In this document: positions 19,846 to 32,200 of the stretch, in pieces
Position numbering within the stretch: position 1 is the first letter of the stretch
Layout of the letters: each line of letters opens with the position of its first letter
Source of the DNA: Calonectria ilicicola
Lineage: Eukaryota; Ascomycota; Sordariomycetes; Hypocreales; Nectriaceae
NCBI GenBank assembly: GCA_020809705.1
Contig: CP085826.1
Span: 2,728,001-2,792,000 of the forward strand
Length of the DNA: 64,000 bases
Direction: 5' to 3'
Position numbers and translations under genes: made by a program
The notes under the pieces: model-generated
What the model saw: only the letters and a program-made list of their open reading frames with translations
Database searches by the model: none
Told to the model about the DNA's origin: nothing

Positions 19846-22297
19846 CTAGAGCCACTTCAGCTTGGCAATGTGATCCGTCTTCTTCTTGCTCGCCTTGACG
19901 AACCCCAAAGCTCTCAACTCAGCTAGACCCCGGTAGAACATGACCAGCATTTTCCGTTCATCGCTTTCTACATCCCCGACCATTGCAACAAAGGCTGACC
20001 ACATGTCCGCCACGTTGATGAGATTGCCCGTCTCGATGTAAAGACGATATAGAATCGCCGTAGCTGGAAGAGTCGGCTGAATACCATCCTCAATATGATT
20101 GCAACACGCGCACGAAAGATAGTCGTGGGGTCGTCGTAGACTCCTCTCCAACGCGGCCCGCGGCCTGGGCACAAAAACGTCCCGTGAAGGTGTTCGGGAG
20201 TCATACAGCCAGCTCTCCGAGAGCATGACGGAGATCAAACTGGGTGCTTGAATGTTTGCCGTTAGCAGACTGGTGATTTGATCTACAATATCAGTAAAGT
20301 GTTTGTCTTCCTCCGTCAAGGCAGCAGAGTCTTGACTTAATTGGACTCGTTGTGCAATAACAGTAGTGCGCATCACCTTGCTCTGACCGCTGTACTTGCT
20401 ACGCAATGTCAAATCGCGTTCTTTCGCTTTGGCGCTGAGCTCCTCGGCTTCGCCTAGCAGTTTTACGAGGGTGTCTCGCATCTCAGCTAGTTCAGGCTTA
20501 GACACCGCTGGGCCGACCCCAAGTTCGACATCGCCTTCTTCTAGAATGGAGATGATTTGACGAACCAGAGTATTTACCTCTGAAACATCCATCCTGCGCA
20601 CACATTCCACAACACTGGCCTGGTCTAAAATAGCGACGCCATCTTCCATTGCATCCGCATAGGCGCTTGAGAACTCAACATCATGCGCCCCAGTCGCTCT
20701 AGTGATCAGCAAGGCCCGCAAAAAGTTGCTAGTGACTTCTTGTCGGTTGGCAAGGTGCTCTCGGACTGCATTGGCTAATGAGCTGTCGTCTTCAATAAGA
20801 GATTTTGCATATGCAAGGTCTTCAGGACTGCCCCTGTCGACAGCCTGCTCAACATGGTTTCGGAAAGAAGGTGTATTTCGTATCGCCTCGAAATGTTCCG
20901 GCTGCAACTTGTCAACTAGTGCAGCATCACTAGATGTAAAAACACTAAGAGGATTGGCGTAGAAGTGACACATGTAAGCGTACTAAATCAATAGTTAGCA
21001 ATAGTGCCTAGTTGCATCACCTACGAAACTTGCCTTAAGTGACATTACAAAAGTTTGGATACCGGAAACCTGATCACGTTGTCGGTCTAGCATGCTACGG
21101 AGCAGTGTCGGCCCCAGGTGAACTGGAACATCAGCCGCCGCCACGCTTGTCTTGAGCACAGTTTCGAGAATCGCGGCTGTTTGGATGACGTCAAATTGGG
21201 CGCCATAAATGAGCTGGCATGCAGACTTTAGCAGTCGGGCCTGCAGAAGCTCCACTGATGTGGCGATGCCGAAAAGAAGTGTAAAGGGGATGCGAGGTCG
21301 CCAAGAGCTGCAATGCGTCAGTAGTCTGCTGCAAGAATCAGGTCAAACTATGAGCTTACTGAAACAGAACGGTAAGCTCCGAGAGAAGGTTGCTATCGAA
21401 GCCTTCGCTGTCTTGAAAAGCCACAAAAACGTGCTCACAAGTTTGTGGTTTGATGAAGGCATGAAGAGCTTCAAGATCATAATCGAGATATCTCCGACCC
21501 TGTGTGTATGTTTAGCATAGGTTTCACTCCACCACAAGGACCAACATGTTTTTACCTCTCTTCCGTCGCCAACTTGCAAATCGTCTTCGTCGTCGTCGGA
21601 AATGTTGGCCGTGACATCCCGGATGATTTTTTTGAGAGTGGCCTTCAAAGTCGATCCCTCAGATGATCGCAACCGAACAAACTTGCTAGGCGTTGACCGT
21701 TGCAGAGTCTCTGAGAGCTGCTCAAATAGCAAGTCCTGGGAGGCAATGTTGGGACCCGTGATAATGAAGGCTGAAGGGACCTGGTCATGACTAAGGGGGT
21801 CTGTGAGATGAGGCCTGCCGATGGGCTTGATCGGATACTTACCATGTCAATTTAGATTCATCCACAAAAGCGCTGACTTGGTCTAATGTAGCCTGATTAG
21901 AGCTTCGTAGAATGCCCTAAGACTGTGTATCAGCGACTTGGTCGATTTGGAGCGGAAATATTGGATCACTTACCTTGATACGCTCATCAACCTTGGCCCA
22001 GCTCTCCTGAAATGCCGTCTCTCGAAGCTGCACAAATTCAGGCTTCTCAGCCTCATTTAGAAGCGCAGTGAAAGCAGCTGCATTTTCAGCCGAGGTATCT
22101 GCAGAAGCAGCCTGTTTAGACACACGGCGACGCTTGTTGGGCCGGTCCTGGCGAGGTGCATTGCCATCAGGATCAAAGACGTAGGCCACCTAGAAACTTG
22201 ATTAACACTCGTAATCCCAAACAGCCACGACACATTGGGCATCTACCTGGTGGTCTTCCTGTGTGTAAATATCCGGATTATCGTCGCCTCGCGTCAT
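19846..22297 (-). CDS. orc3: Origin recognition complex subunit 3
   Basis: Seven exons on the minus strand, 22297-22247, 22189-21974, 21916-21843, 21790-21556, 21499-21360, 21307-21034 and 20982-19846, give 708 residues. Orc3 is one of six ORC subunits marking replication origins in the nucleus. Recognisable Orc3 parts are the basic KRRRVSK near the N-terminus, ITGPNIASQDLLFEQL (degenerate AAA-like, no Walker motif), SWRPRIPFTLLFGIATSVELL, YAYMCHFYANPLSVF, and the C-terminal winged-helix ending ALGFVKASKKKTDHIAKLKWL. Intron 6 has a GC donor (AAG|GCAAGT). Intron 3 (52 bp) must end at the AG just before 21790 to keep frame. Two ACGCGT boxes lie 83 and 103 bp upstream. Confidence 0.9.
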
Positions 22298-22379
22298 GAT
22301 TACTAGCTTTAAAGAGGCCTGGCACGTTTGGGGACGCCTGAATGATAAAGGGGAAGTGACAAGTTGAGGTTGAAGGTAA

Positions 22380-22385
22380 ACGCGT
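22380..22385. promoter_or_regulatory. MCB-type box ACGCGT (orc3)
   Basis: A perfect MluI cell-cycle box, bound in yeasts by MBF at G1/S, 83 bp upstream of the orc3 ATG. It is palindromic, so strand is undefined. Confidence 0.5.
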
Positions 22386-22399
22386 CGGTCGCTAGAGAG

Positions 22400-22405
22400 A
22401 CGCGT
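22400..22405. promoter_or_regulatory. Second MCB-type box ACGCGT (orc3)
   Basis: A second perfect box 20 bp from the first, so on roughly the same helical face after two turns. Confidence 0.5.
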
Positions 22406-23418
22406 TGGTATGCACTGTCATTCGCACTGTATGCAAATGACGAGCTGTGTCCAATACGCCTTGTCCCAGTACTTGTTAAAAATACGACAATGATAAACAA
22501 ACATAGGGAATACCAATGCATTGTGATAGATTTGGCATTATCAAGAAATCCACCCACTTGTTTCTCGTTTTCTTCTTTCATTATTCAATTTACTTATCTA
22601 CTCCAAAATTCCTGGATTCAAAGTTGGAGACTAGTCAAACCTCCGTGAGTCCCACAATACAGTGGGGAGGCCATTAAAGTAATGTCCAACTTCAAAGCAT
22701 TCAACCCATTACAACAATTTTCACAAGGCAATCCACGCTGAGCACAAAATACCATATCCAAGATTTTAATGGGATGAACATGCTCGTCTCTCCGTCTTGG
22801 CTGCACCACACTAAAAATCGCAATGCCGATTCAACAATGGCTGGGCCATATACATACACCGTAGTTATATCACAAATTGTCACATAGGCTGGGCGAAGTC
22901 TGTATAGCATTCATCATTGTATACTATATAATCTCCAGAAAGCTCAGACTTCTCCGTCTCAGACTCTGAAATCATCCACCACATTCTGAACCTCCAAAAG
23001 GCCCATGTATACCCGCTCAAGCACAAGCTCAAGGCGCCACCCCGACGTCCCAAGCAACCATTGCACTCCTCCGGCCATTCCGAATGTGATCTTCAAGTCA
23101 ACTAGCCTTGGTTTAATGCCCTTAATCATCATTTGTACAACCCAGCCACCTTGTTGTCCCTGCTGTGTGGTTCAAGATCGTACTGAACTGGCGATGCCTA
23201 CTACAAGCCTCGCATCCTCGGTCGCCTCCGTCGGCGGAATATTCATACAGAACCACAAAGAGCTAGTGAAGTTCACTTTTGGCAAAGAAAACAAAAAACA
23301 AGAGACAAACCAAAAAAAAAAAAAATATATCCCTTGCGCCGAAAAAAACAAACAAGCAGAATCTAAAACTCCACCAGCTCAGTAGGGTACCGTTCCAATT
23401 TCATGAACGACCTAGAGC

Positions 23419-25447
23419 TTAGGCAGAAGCCTCCACAGGCTCTGGGGGGACAGAAACCTTTAACCAAGGTTAGATAGATGCCAGTTGAATCTTTTTTTGA
23501 AAATCAACCTCATACCTTGTCTTCAGAAGCGGGCTTCTCATCGCCCTCAGCAGCTTCTGATGCTGTCTCAGCAGCGTCGGCCTTAGCGGATTCATCCTTC
23601 TTGGACTCCTCGCTGTCCTCCTTGACACCATTGGCCTCAGTTTTCTTCTCATCAGACTTGCCATTCACGCCATTCGTGGCAGGAGTCGAGCCAGAATCAC
23701 CAGCCATCAACTTGTTCCACTTGTCCAAAAGAGTCTGAGAACGGTCCTTGAAGTGGAATTCTTCCTCGCGGGGGATTGACTCGAGCTTGAGGATGGCCTT
23801 GAGAACTTTGTTGATTTTGGTGGCTCGGATGATAGATACCTCCAGCTCATGGAAGTTCTCTAGCATGGTAATGTACTCAGACATTTGCTTCATCTCGGAT
23901 TCCTGAGGTTGCTGGTCTCTGGTCAAAAGGCCGCGTTGGAGCTTGTGTCGCAGATACAAAACTTCTTTCTACAAAAGTTGTCAGTTCTATTTCTCTCATT
24001 TGAAGAGAGTTAGTTAAACTTACCTCTTTGCGGTTACGGCGCTCTTCGGGAGTCAGTTTGGCTTCCTTCTCTTTGAGGGCCTCCTTCTTCTCCTTGTCGC
24101 TAGCCTTCTTGCTCTTAGACTTGGACTTGGTGACTGACTCATCCTTGTTCTTCGGGGTACCGTTGGCCTTGGGGGTAGATGTGTTGAGCTTGATCTTCGG
24201 CTTCTTAACGGAATCAGATCGCTGAGGGGTCTGGAATACGTTAGCGTTCTTTGCGAGAATGAATCATCGGATTGGCGCTTCTTACGCTGACATCCTCGTC
24301 GGCCTTGCGCTTCTTCGACTTGGGCTTCTCTTCCGCTTCATCCGCGTCGGCCATCTCCACATCTTCATCGACAGCCTTGGATTTACCCTTCTTACCCTTC
24401 TTGGGAGTAGCAAGGGCTTCCTTTTTGGCTTCTTCTTGGGCAATTAGCTCTTCATGGAACTTGCTCAGAATATCCTTGTAGTGCTCGATGGGGTGGTTCT
24501 TAGCAGCGAGCTGGAAAGCTTCTTTGAGGTCCTTTCGCATTTTCTCGGTAATAGTCTCTTCGGCCTTCTCGGGGGTGAGCTCGGTGAGCTGAGTGTTAGG
24601 AGCCCAGCCACTAAACGCGCATTAGTCGATGTTATCCAAATCAATCTGATGGAGAGGCTCACAATTCATTGGTATGCAGATACATGACAGGGAAGCTCCT
24701 GTCGTTGACACGCTTGCCACCATCGGCGAAAGCGTCAGAGTAAGTGCCGTCAGCGCGGCGGGCAGAGACTGGGCGACTGTTGACAAGCGCGCTGGGAAGC
24801 ATAGACTCATCGCAAATAACGGCGGGCCATGCAGGAAAGCCCTTGAGCTTGACCAGAAAATGGTCACCAGGCTTCGCATCAGTGTGCGTGAGACGGGCCT
24901 TGGAGCCCTTTCTGTTCAGAGCTTTGCCCTTGGCTTCGCCAGCCGCCGACTTGCGTCGTCCCTTGCCCTTCCCTGCGGGGGTTTCGGCAGCAGTCTTGGT
25001 CTCGCCATCGGCAGGTGGAGCAGAGCTCTCTCCGGCAACCTCTTCGGTTTGCGCTTCGGGGACGTCCTTCATCTCAGCATCTTCGCCATCAGTGGCGGAC
25101 TTGTCATTTGCGCTCTTTGCGGAACCGTCTTTGTTGTGGTTAGTTTTGGATTCTAGGAAAGCGCATCCTTGGTCAGCGCTAGGTTACCAGTGAAGAAAAC
25201 GCGCTCGAGGGAAACTCGGCGCGCGAATACAAAACTCGGCATCGTGCCAAATGCGTAAAATTGCATCCAGACACGCGCATTTTGCGTCTTTCCTTGGAGA
25301 CTTACCATCGGCAGACTTCGCACCCTCCTTATTCTCTCCATCGGGCTTTACTGCAGTCTGGGCGGCAGACTCACTGGACTTGTTGGGAGCTTCCTGCGCG
25401 TCAGCAACAGGAGCGGCGGCCTCGGGCTTCTCGGACTGATCTGCCAT
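23419..25447 (-). CDS. PWWP-domain chromatin protein with LEDGF/IBD-like C-terminal domain
   Basis: Six exons on the minus strand, 25447-25306, 25152-24663, 24610-24286, 24230-24024, 23968-23516 and 23457-23419, give 551 residues. A low-complexity acidic N-terminus is followed by a PWWP domain at about 137-230 (KPGDHFLVKLKGFPAWPAVI and FPVMYLHTNEFGWAP). Then come Lys-rich nuclear-localisation-type stretches (KKGKKGKSK, KPKSKKRK) and a helical domain (about 400-470, KINKVLKAILKLESIP..FHFKDRSQTLLDKW) resembling the LEDGF/TFIIS-N fold. The C-terminal tail is acidic and Ala-rich. PWWP domains read H3K36 methylation; fungal relatives include Ioc4 and Pdp proteins. The last exon encodes only 12 residues. 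An ACGCGT box lies 95 bp upstream of the start. Confidence 0.88.
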
Positions 25448-25540
25448 GGCGGACGAAGGCGAAGGCGAGATTGCGAGGTGGATGGCGGATGATGGAGGCA
25501 AGCACGACAAGCTGTCTGCAAGCGGGTAAAAGATAGTCGA

Positions 25541-25546
25541 ACGCGT
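25541..25546. promoter_or_regulatory. MCB-type box ACGCGT (PWWP gene)
   Basis: A perfect hexamer 95 bp upstream of the PWWP gene ATG, at nearly the same distance as in orc3 and rfc2. Confidence 0.4.
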
Positions 25547-25747
25547 TGCGGGTCGCGTATCGCGTAGTCAATGGAGCGCAAGACTTGGGGCGCGATGGGA
25601 TGTAGGTTGTGAGGATAAGTTGCGCAATTGACGATGCCAGCTCCTCCCGCGTTGTGCTGTGGGTTGGGGTGACGAAAGAAAAAACACTGGCGCGAGATGA
25701 TGGGCTGGCAAGGGAAGGACTTCAACGTCACAGGCAGGAAGGTACTT

Positions 25748-25761
25748 ACGTCACGTGACGT
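25748..25761. promoter_or_regulatory. 14-bp palindrome ACGTCACGTGACGT
   Basis: Perfect dyad symmetry combining an E-box core (TCACGTGA, typical of Cbf1/USF-type bHLH factors) flanked by two overlapping CRE half-sites (TGACGT). It lies about 300 bp upstream of the PWWP gene start. Confidence 0.45.
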
Positions 25762-26249
25762 GCATAGATCTCACCGTCGGGCGCTGGCGTGAATTATGAG
25801 TGGGCGGCGGAGGGTGCGGCGTCATCGGCGGCCGCGAGCACACACGACACAGTTTGCTTGGCCTCGCTGCACAAGACAGACGCGCTCCCGTCCTGGCTTG
25901 CCTGGCCTCAAACACTTTTGCCAGCATTCACCCATTTTGCCCCCGCGCATCTTTCGTCGCCCCGTCGCATCGAGCTTGCCTGTGACCTAGGCGCAACTTA
26001 GCGTTGTGCAACGTAGTCGCTCAGACCCAACCATGTGTCTCGCGCTCCTCAACTCATGCCTCACACCCCCGCGTCCACACAACTGCGCTTGTCTCCAGGC
26101 AACCCCTTGCAAAGCCTACATCCCCGTCACGTATAATGCCCTGCAATGTAATCCCAAATGGCTGCTTCGTCAAATTCACTCTATATTCGCGATCGTAGTC
26201 TGCAGTAGTGTACACAGCCAGTCGGCAGGGCAGGCGTTTTTGGCCCTCT

Positions 26250-29200
26250 CTACTCCTCGTCCTCGTCCTCGTCCGAATCCTCCTCATCGTCCACGTCCAT
26301 GCCTTCGGTTGCTGTCACCGAAAACTCCCGCTCTTGATCGACTCCCACATAACTATCACTCATTAGGAACAACTTCAGCCTGTGCTCACCTACTGATGGC
26401 ACAGTGTACTCGAGTCGGACATTCAGCTCGGGCCCGATCGTCACTCGCTTAATAGCCAAGAGGTTCTTGGTTTTTTCATCACCAACCACAAGCCACCAAT
26501 TCTCCATCTTCTTGGCCGGGTAGAAGGGTGCATGCACTGTAGAATCATACTCTCCATCCTCCTCATCCAGATTGCGCGTGACTTTGATGTTCAGATAAGC
26601 AGGTTCGCCCGCTCTAATCTCATCCTCATCGAGAACCTCATGCTCGAGCTCCAGGTCAGGATACTTGTCATTTGTAAAGTTTGCTGCCTGAGCCAGCTGG
26701 TTCTGCGACAGACCAAGACGCTTAACGAGGCTGTTGTAGTTGGCATTTTCCTCGGGATTCATGGCCTCCATAAAATCAAAGATGTCCTTAATACTGCAAA
26801 CAGGAGTCAGTTAGCGAACTATTAATGCCAACACAAAGGAAAAAGGGAGATACATACTCAAAGTCATTGGCTACCTTGACCACCTCGGGCGAGAAATGAG
26901 GAATTTGCTTTAGTGGACTATCCCGATCCCACATTGCCTGCACAATCATTTGCGACATTTCCATGGCATTCATAGCATTAAGGTGTCCATCCGATGAGAG
27001 AATATCCACCATGGAGCTCAGAAGGCTCAAAATGCGAGAAAGAAGAATTTCCTGATCCTTGGCGAGATCAATCGGCAGCTGCATGCGAGAGAAATGCGCT
27101 TGCAACAGCACAAATGCCTTGAAATGGGGAGAATCAAAAACTGGTTGAGACATCTTGACGGGAACCCGATCGTAGATGCGGCGCAGGATGCCATCCTCGT
27201 GTCGTCGAATCTGGATAGACTCGAATTCAGTCGCCGAGGTAACGATTTCCATAATGCCCTTGAGCTTCGTGCGCGTGCTAAGAGAAAGGAGGAAGGTCTG
27301 CATTGTAATGTAGGAAATGTTGTAGTAAGCGGCGATCATGGCAGCGTTCTGAGGTGCCACAGAGCCGTCATCCTCGTCAAAGTCGATGATCTTGGACTCA
27401 CTCAGTTCACGGAGGGTGGTTTCTACTAGATCAGACATGTAGTTGCTCAGGCCCTCGTGTGTTGTGCTCGTCAGGTTGTAGTAGGTAGGGTTTGCCAACA
27501 ACCTTCGGTAGAAATAAGTGAAAGTCGTCCAATTGATGGCATCGTCACCAGACTCGATCATTTTAGTGCTTATCTCCGTGACAAATGCATCATGTAGATA
27601 ATTGTACAAATGCGACTCCACAGGCAAAGCCTCGTTGAGGAACTTCTTGTAGTAGTCACGCTTGACCTGAGGCAGCATAAGCACACCTCGACCCCGCCCA
27701 TCTTTCGAGGGTCGCAGGGCCTTGCCAAACATGTGCAGCACTTCGCTAAGTGGATAGTCGACATAGCGATGCTCGCGACCCTCAAAATACTGCGTTCCCA
27801 TTACAATAACGAGATGAGCTGTGCTGTTTAGTTCCCAGCATACATCTCGAGACGCCACGAGGACCTGGATAGCGCCATTGTCATAGAGATGCTTGACAAT
27901 TCGCCTGTCACTCTGGCTGAGGGCTTCATGGTAGTAGCCGACACCGTGCGAGAGTGCCTCTGCGAGCGCCTCTTCGTGAACACGGTCAAGCAAAGGCTTC
28001 ATCTGCTCTACTTCTGCGTGGAGGAAACGATCCTCATCGTCTTCCGCAAAGCATGCTGCTAAAAGATCCCGAGCAGTGTTTCGAGTCTGCTTGCGGGTGG
28101 GAACAAATATCATGGCGGGCTTGTCAGGAGACATTTGCGTAATAGCCAAGTATGTAGGCTTAGCCATGGCTAGCATCAGCGATGGGAAATGGGGGTTGGT
28201 GAAGGATTGCAGGTGAAGCTCCAGTGGTACAGGTCGAACGTGAGGGCTAAAGTTGTAGATGTCATGCTTCTTGGCGTCAATCCACTCACCCATATCCCGC
28301 GCGTTCGCCAGGGACACACTAAGTGCTACAATACGCATCGGCAGCTCTGTCTGGGTTCGAATATAGTGCATACGGGATACGATCGTCTCATACACGTAAC
28401 CCTGAACGCCACCAAGGAGATGGACTTCATCTGCAATAAAAAGCTCCACAGTCTGGACATTCTTGCGTCGCTTCCATTGTCGAGACAAGACATCCCATTG
28501 GGTAGGGGTGGCTAGAATCAGGTCACCGTTCTCCAGAAGCTTGAGATCAGTGGCGGTCTCGCCAGTCAACTTCACAATTTCCTTGCCACCGTTCAATTTA
28601 GCAAGTCGCTTTTGCCAATCCTGAAGACGGCTATCAACAAGCTCTTGAAAGGGGGCAATATAAACAGCTCGACCAGAATCACCCTTTGTCCAATGACGAA
28701 GAAGAGCAAATTCGGCACAGACAGTCTTTCCACTTCCCGTAGGGGCCCCCACAAAAACGTTTTGGTCCGTCTTGTAGAGAGAGTTGAAGGTTTGAGTCTG
28801 AATCCTGTTGAATTGGCTCCAATCGGGATACAAATCGACATAGTTTGACACTTTGAGCGCAGAGATGGGTAGCGGTTGTAGTTCGAGAAGCTCGGTATGG
28901 GGAGGGAACTTCTCGGGGAGAATAAGCTTATGGAAGGGAACGGGGAGTCTGGTTTCAGCATGCATCCATCTGTCTGAGACGACGGAAACGAAGTAGTTGG
29001 GGGGCATGGGGTCTGTGATAGGAACCGTAAAATCAACAATGTGCTCGTTGGATTCAGATTCAGCATAGTCCTTGCGCAGAAGGAATGTATCATAGTGAAG
29101 GATATCCTCGCCGTCACAATCCTCAACCAAAATCCAGAAGTTCTCAGCGGCGCCGTGGACGGAATCATCCCACTCAAAGTTGGGAGTAATGCTCAATTCA

Positions 29201-32200
29201 ACACGCAACATTGACCGAGTCATTGGCTGAACACGTGCCTGAACATCAACTCGAGGGAATTTGGCAACGAGACGGCACACAGTTGGGCCTGCCTTGGGCA
29301 TACCAAGCAATTCGCCCATTCGAGGAGGGTCAAGGTCGAAATAGCTACTCCAGGAGACTTCAATTCGCTCAGCCTTCTGGACAATCTCCCTGGGGCAAGT
29401 CGGGAACTGGCGAAGGGGAGACATGGTCGGCCACATGCGCTTTTCGGCCATCTTGCAAAGATCAAGAGCTGTCTTTGCCACGGAAGCCCAGCCCTTCCTT
29501 AAAGCAATCTCGAAAACGGCTCGAAGAATTCGACCAGCCGATTGGGTCACATACACCATGTCAGCCATCAAGGCGAGACCATCTAGCTTAAGTCGGGAGA
29601 TGTATGCTTGAAGAAGCACATTGATCTTGGCGTGAGGTTCTTCGATGCTCTCCTTGACCGGAACAGGAACTCGTCCAAGAAGCTTGGCTAGTTCCAGTTT
29701 CTCATCTTGTCGGACAGGAATGTACTTGAACTCTGCACTGAGAGCAAAAACCCGGAAGAGCTCAATGGTGGTGATACCAGGCTGGATGAGGTTGTTATAT
29801 GTGTCCATGGACCCAAAAGTAATGTAATAGTGCGAAGCGATTCGGCCCAGCTCAGTCGATTGCATCTTTCCAGTTTTCTCATCGTACTTGATCAAATTAG
29901 ATTTTCTTAAGACCATAGACGCAGAGTGTATCAGGTCAACACGTTTTTGTTCGAGCGCCTCGTCATCCTCGTACTCTGCGCCAACCTGGTACAGACCGGG
30001 CGAGCGAAGCATTCGCACGAAGAGATAAGTGTATCCCAACCACTCAACACCCTCATCGCGCGTCCTTACGTTGCCAAGGACGATTTCAGCATTAAGATTA
30101 TCAACCAGCTTGCTAACGAACTGACTTTCAATAGGTAGCTGTTGGTTCAACAGTGACAGGTAGTATTGCATCTCGCTCTGCGTAGTGATGATGATACCTT
30201 CACCATAAGTATCATACTGGGGTCTTCCTGCACGACCAAGCATCTGCAGAACATCTTGGGGGCTCAACTCCACCCAGCTACCCTTTTCGGGGGAATACAC
30301 TTGGGTTCCCTTGATGATGACTGTGTGTGCCGGCAAGTTAACACCCCAAGCAAGGGTGGCCGTGCAAACCAAAACCTGAATGGCACCACGAGCAAACAAA
30401 TCCTCAACATCAGTTCTGTCAACTCTGCTCATACCAGCGTGGTGGATACCGAAACCGTAAGGCAGAATTTCCTTGAGATCTTTGTCGGTCACCTGGCTAG
30501 CCGCTTCCTTGAGAACTTCAACGCTGCCGGCGTCGTGCTTGAGGATCTGGTTAATTGTTTCCATCTCGATAGCCTTGTCCTTGATATACCGAGCTGTTTT
30601 GGCAGTCTCTTTTCGGGAGTGAACGAAGATAAGCATCTGGTTTCGGTTGGCACCAACATGCTCAATAACCTTGTTGTAGGTCACATCATTCATTGTCTTC
30701 AGCTGCTTGATTGCCTTGCGGTCGGTAACTCCAATAAACTCCTGTCGTAGAGGGCAAGGTCTGAATGAGCCGTCGAAATGGAAGAGATCCTTCTTCATAT
30801 CGACGCGGAGGAAACTAGCAACATCCTTGTAATTAGGGAGTGTAGCAGATAGACCAAGAATACGAACTGGTTCGCCAGTCTGTTCAACTTTGCGGATAGT
30901 TCTGCTGACAATACTCTCAAGAACAGGTCCACGGTCATCATGAAGAAGGTGGATTTCGTCAATAACAATCAATCGTACCAAGTTGGTGTAAGTCAGATCA
31001 TTCGCTTTTCTGGTGATGACATCCCACTTCTCAGGAGTAGTCACAATGATCTGCGTTTCAGCGATCTGTTGCTTGGTCAGTTGACGATCACCCGTCAACT
31101 CAGAAACCCGGATGCCGTAAGGTTCCAACCGCTTGCCCAGGTTTCCGACCTGCTCCTGGACAAGGGCCTTGAGTGGAGCAATGCACACGATCTTGAAGGC
31201 ATCGAGATCAATATCACCAGTCTCGGGGTTTCTATGCTTTCCAATCTCTCGAAGGATAGTAAGCATACCCACATTGGTCTTTCCACTACCAGTGGGAGCG
31301 CAAACAAGCATGTTGCCATCATCCTCAAAGGCAGATGGATAACACTTGGACTGGATCTTGTTCAGTGATGGATTTGTGCTAAAGGGAGCCCGTGCCCATT
31401 CTGGCATATCAGAAATAGGAATGAGGACGTCGCCAGGTTCATTACGCTTCTTAGGTGTAGGGATATGAATCTCCTCGTATCCCTTGAAAGTTCGCTTTGT
31501 TGAACCTTCTGGTAGCCGGACTTTGGCGTTGGTCATGAGATGGTTTCCTTGGTCAAAGACCAGGTTGTCGAGGTTAATTAGTTTCTTGGGTTGAAGACCT
31601 CCAACAAGCTGGCCCTCGGCTCGCTCTGTCTTGGGTGCCTCTGCAGTAAACGAGGCGGGGACATCGATGTCCATTTTAATATCCATCTTTCCCTTCTTTT
31701 CCTCACCCGAGCCTTTACCTCTTAACTCGTTCAGGATCCACTGGTGGCCTTCAGAGCCCATTTCTCTCTCAACTTCGGTGCGTTGCTCAGGTGTCTCAGC
31801 TCGAGCAAGTTTGGTAAGCCAGAAAACCTTTTCTCTGTTCTCCACCAGCTTCTGAACCAACTCATGGTGTTCAAAATCAAAGAGCTCCATGAGATCGTTT
31901 TCTATCTCTCGGAGAGATTTTTCCTCGCCCTCAGGTTCATCGGGCTCTCCCGATAGAATTCTTAGGGCCTCTTTGGCTTTATCCGTCTGCTCGTGAGCGT
32001 CGGGGTAAAATACACCGATTTGACGCTGGAGCCAGAAAGCATCAATATCCCGGGCTGGAACAGCATTCTTTTCCTTGTCCTTTTTCTTGCTTCCCGCAGG
32101 CGCAGAGTCGATTATCATCTCATCATCCTCATTGAGAGCTTCGTCGGCCTTGGCCTCTCCGTTTTCGGCTTCATCCTCATCCTCTTCGTCTTCAGATGAC

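Larger units (their letters stand above)
22298..23418. promoter_or_regulatory. orc3 promoter and 3' flank of the PWWP gene
   Basis: 1.1 kb without a supported gene. The first 110 bases hold two ACGCGT boxes. A poly-A run occurs near 23311-23323. Confidence 0.5.
25448..26249. promoter_or_regulatory. Promoter of the PWWP gene and 3' flank of brr2
   Basis: 802 bp without a supported gene. It contains ACGCGT at 25541-25546 and a 14-bp perfect palindrome at 25748-25761. It is GC-rich compared with other intergenic stretches. Confidence 0.5.
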
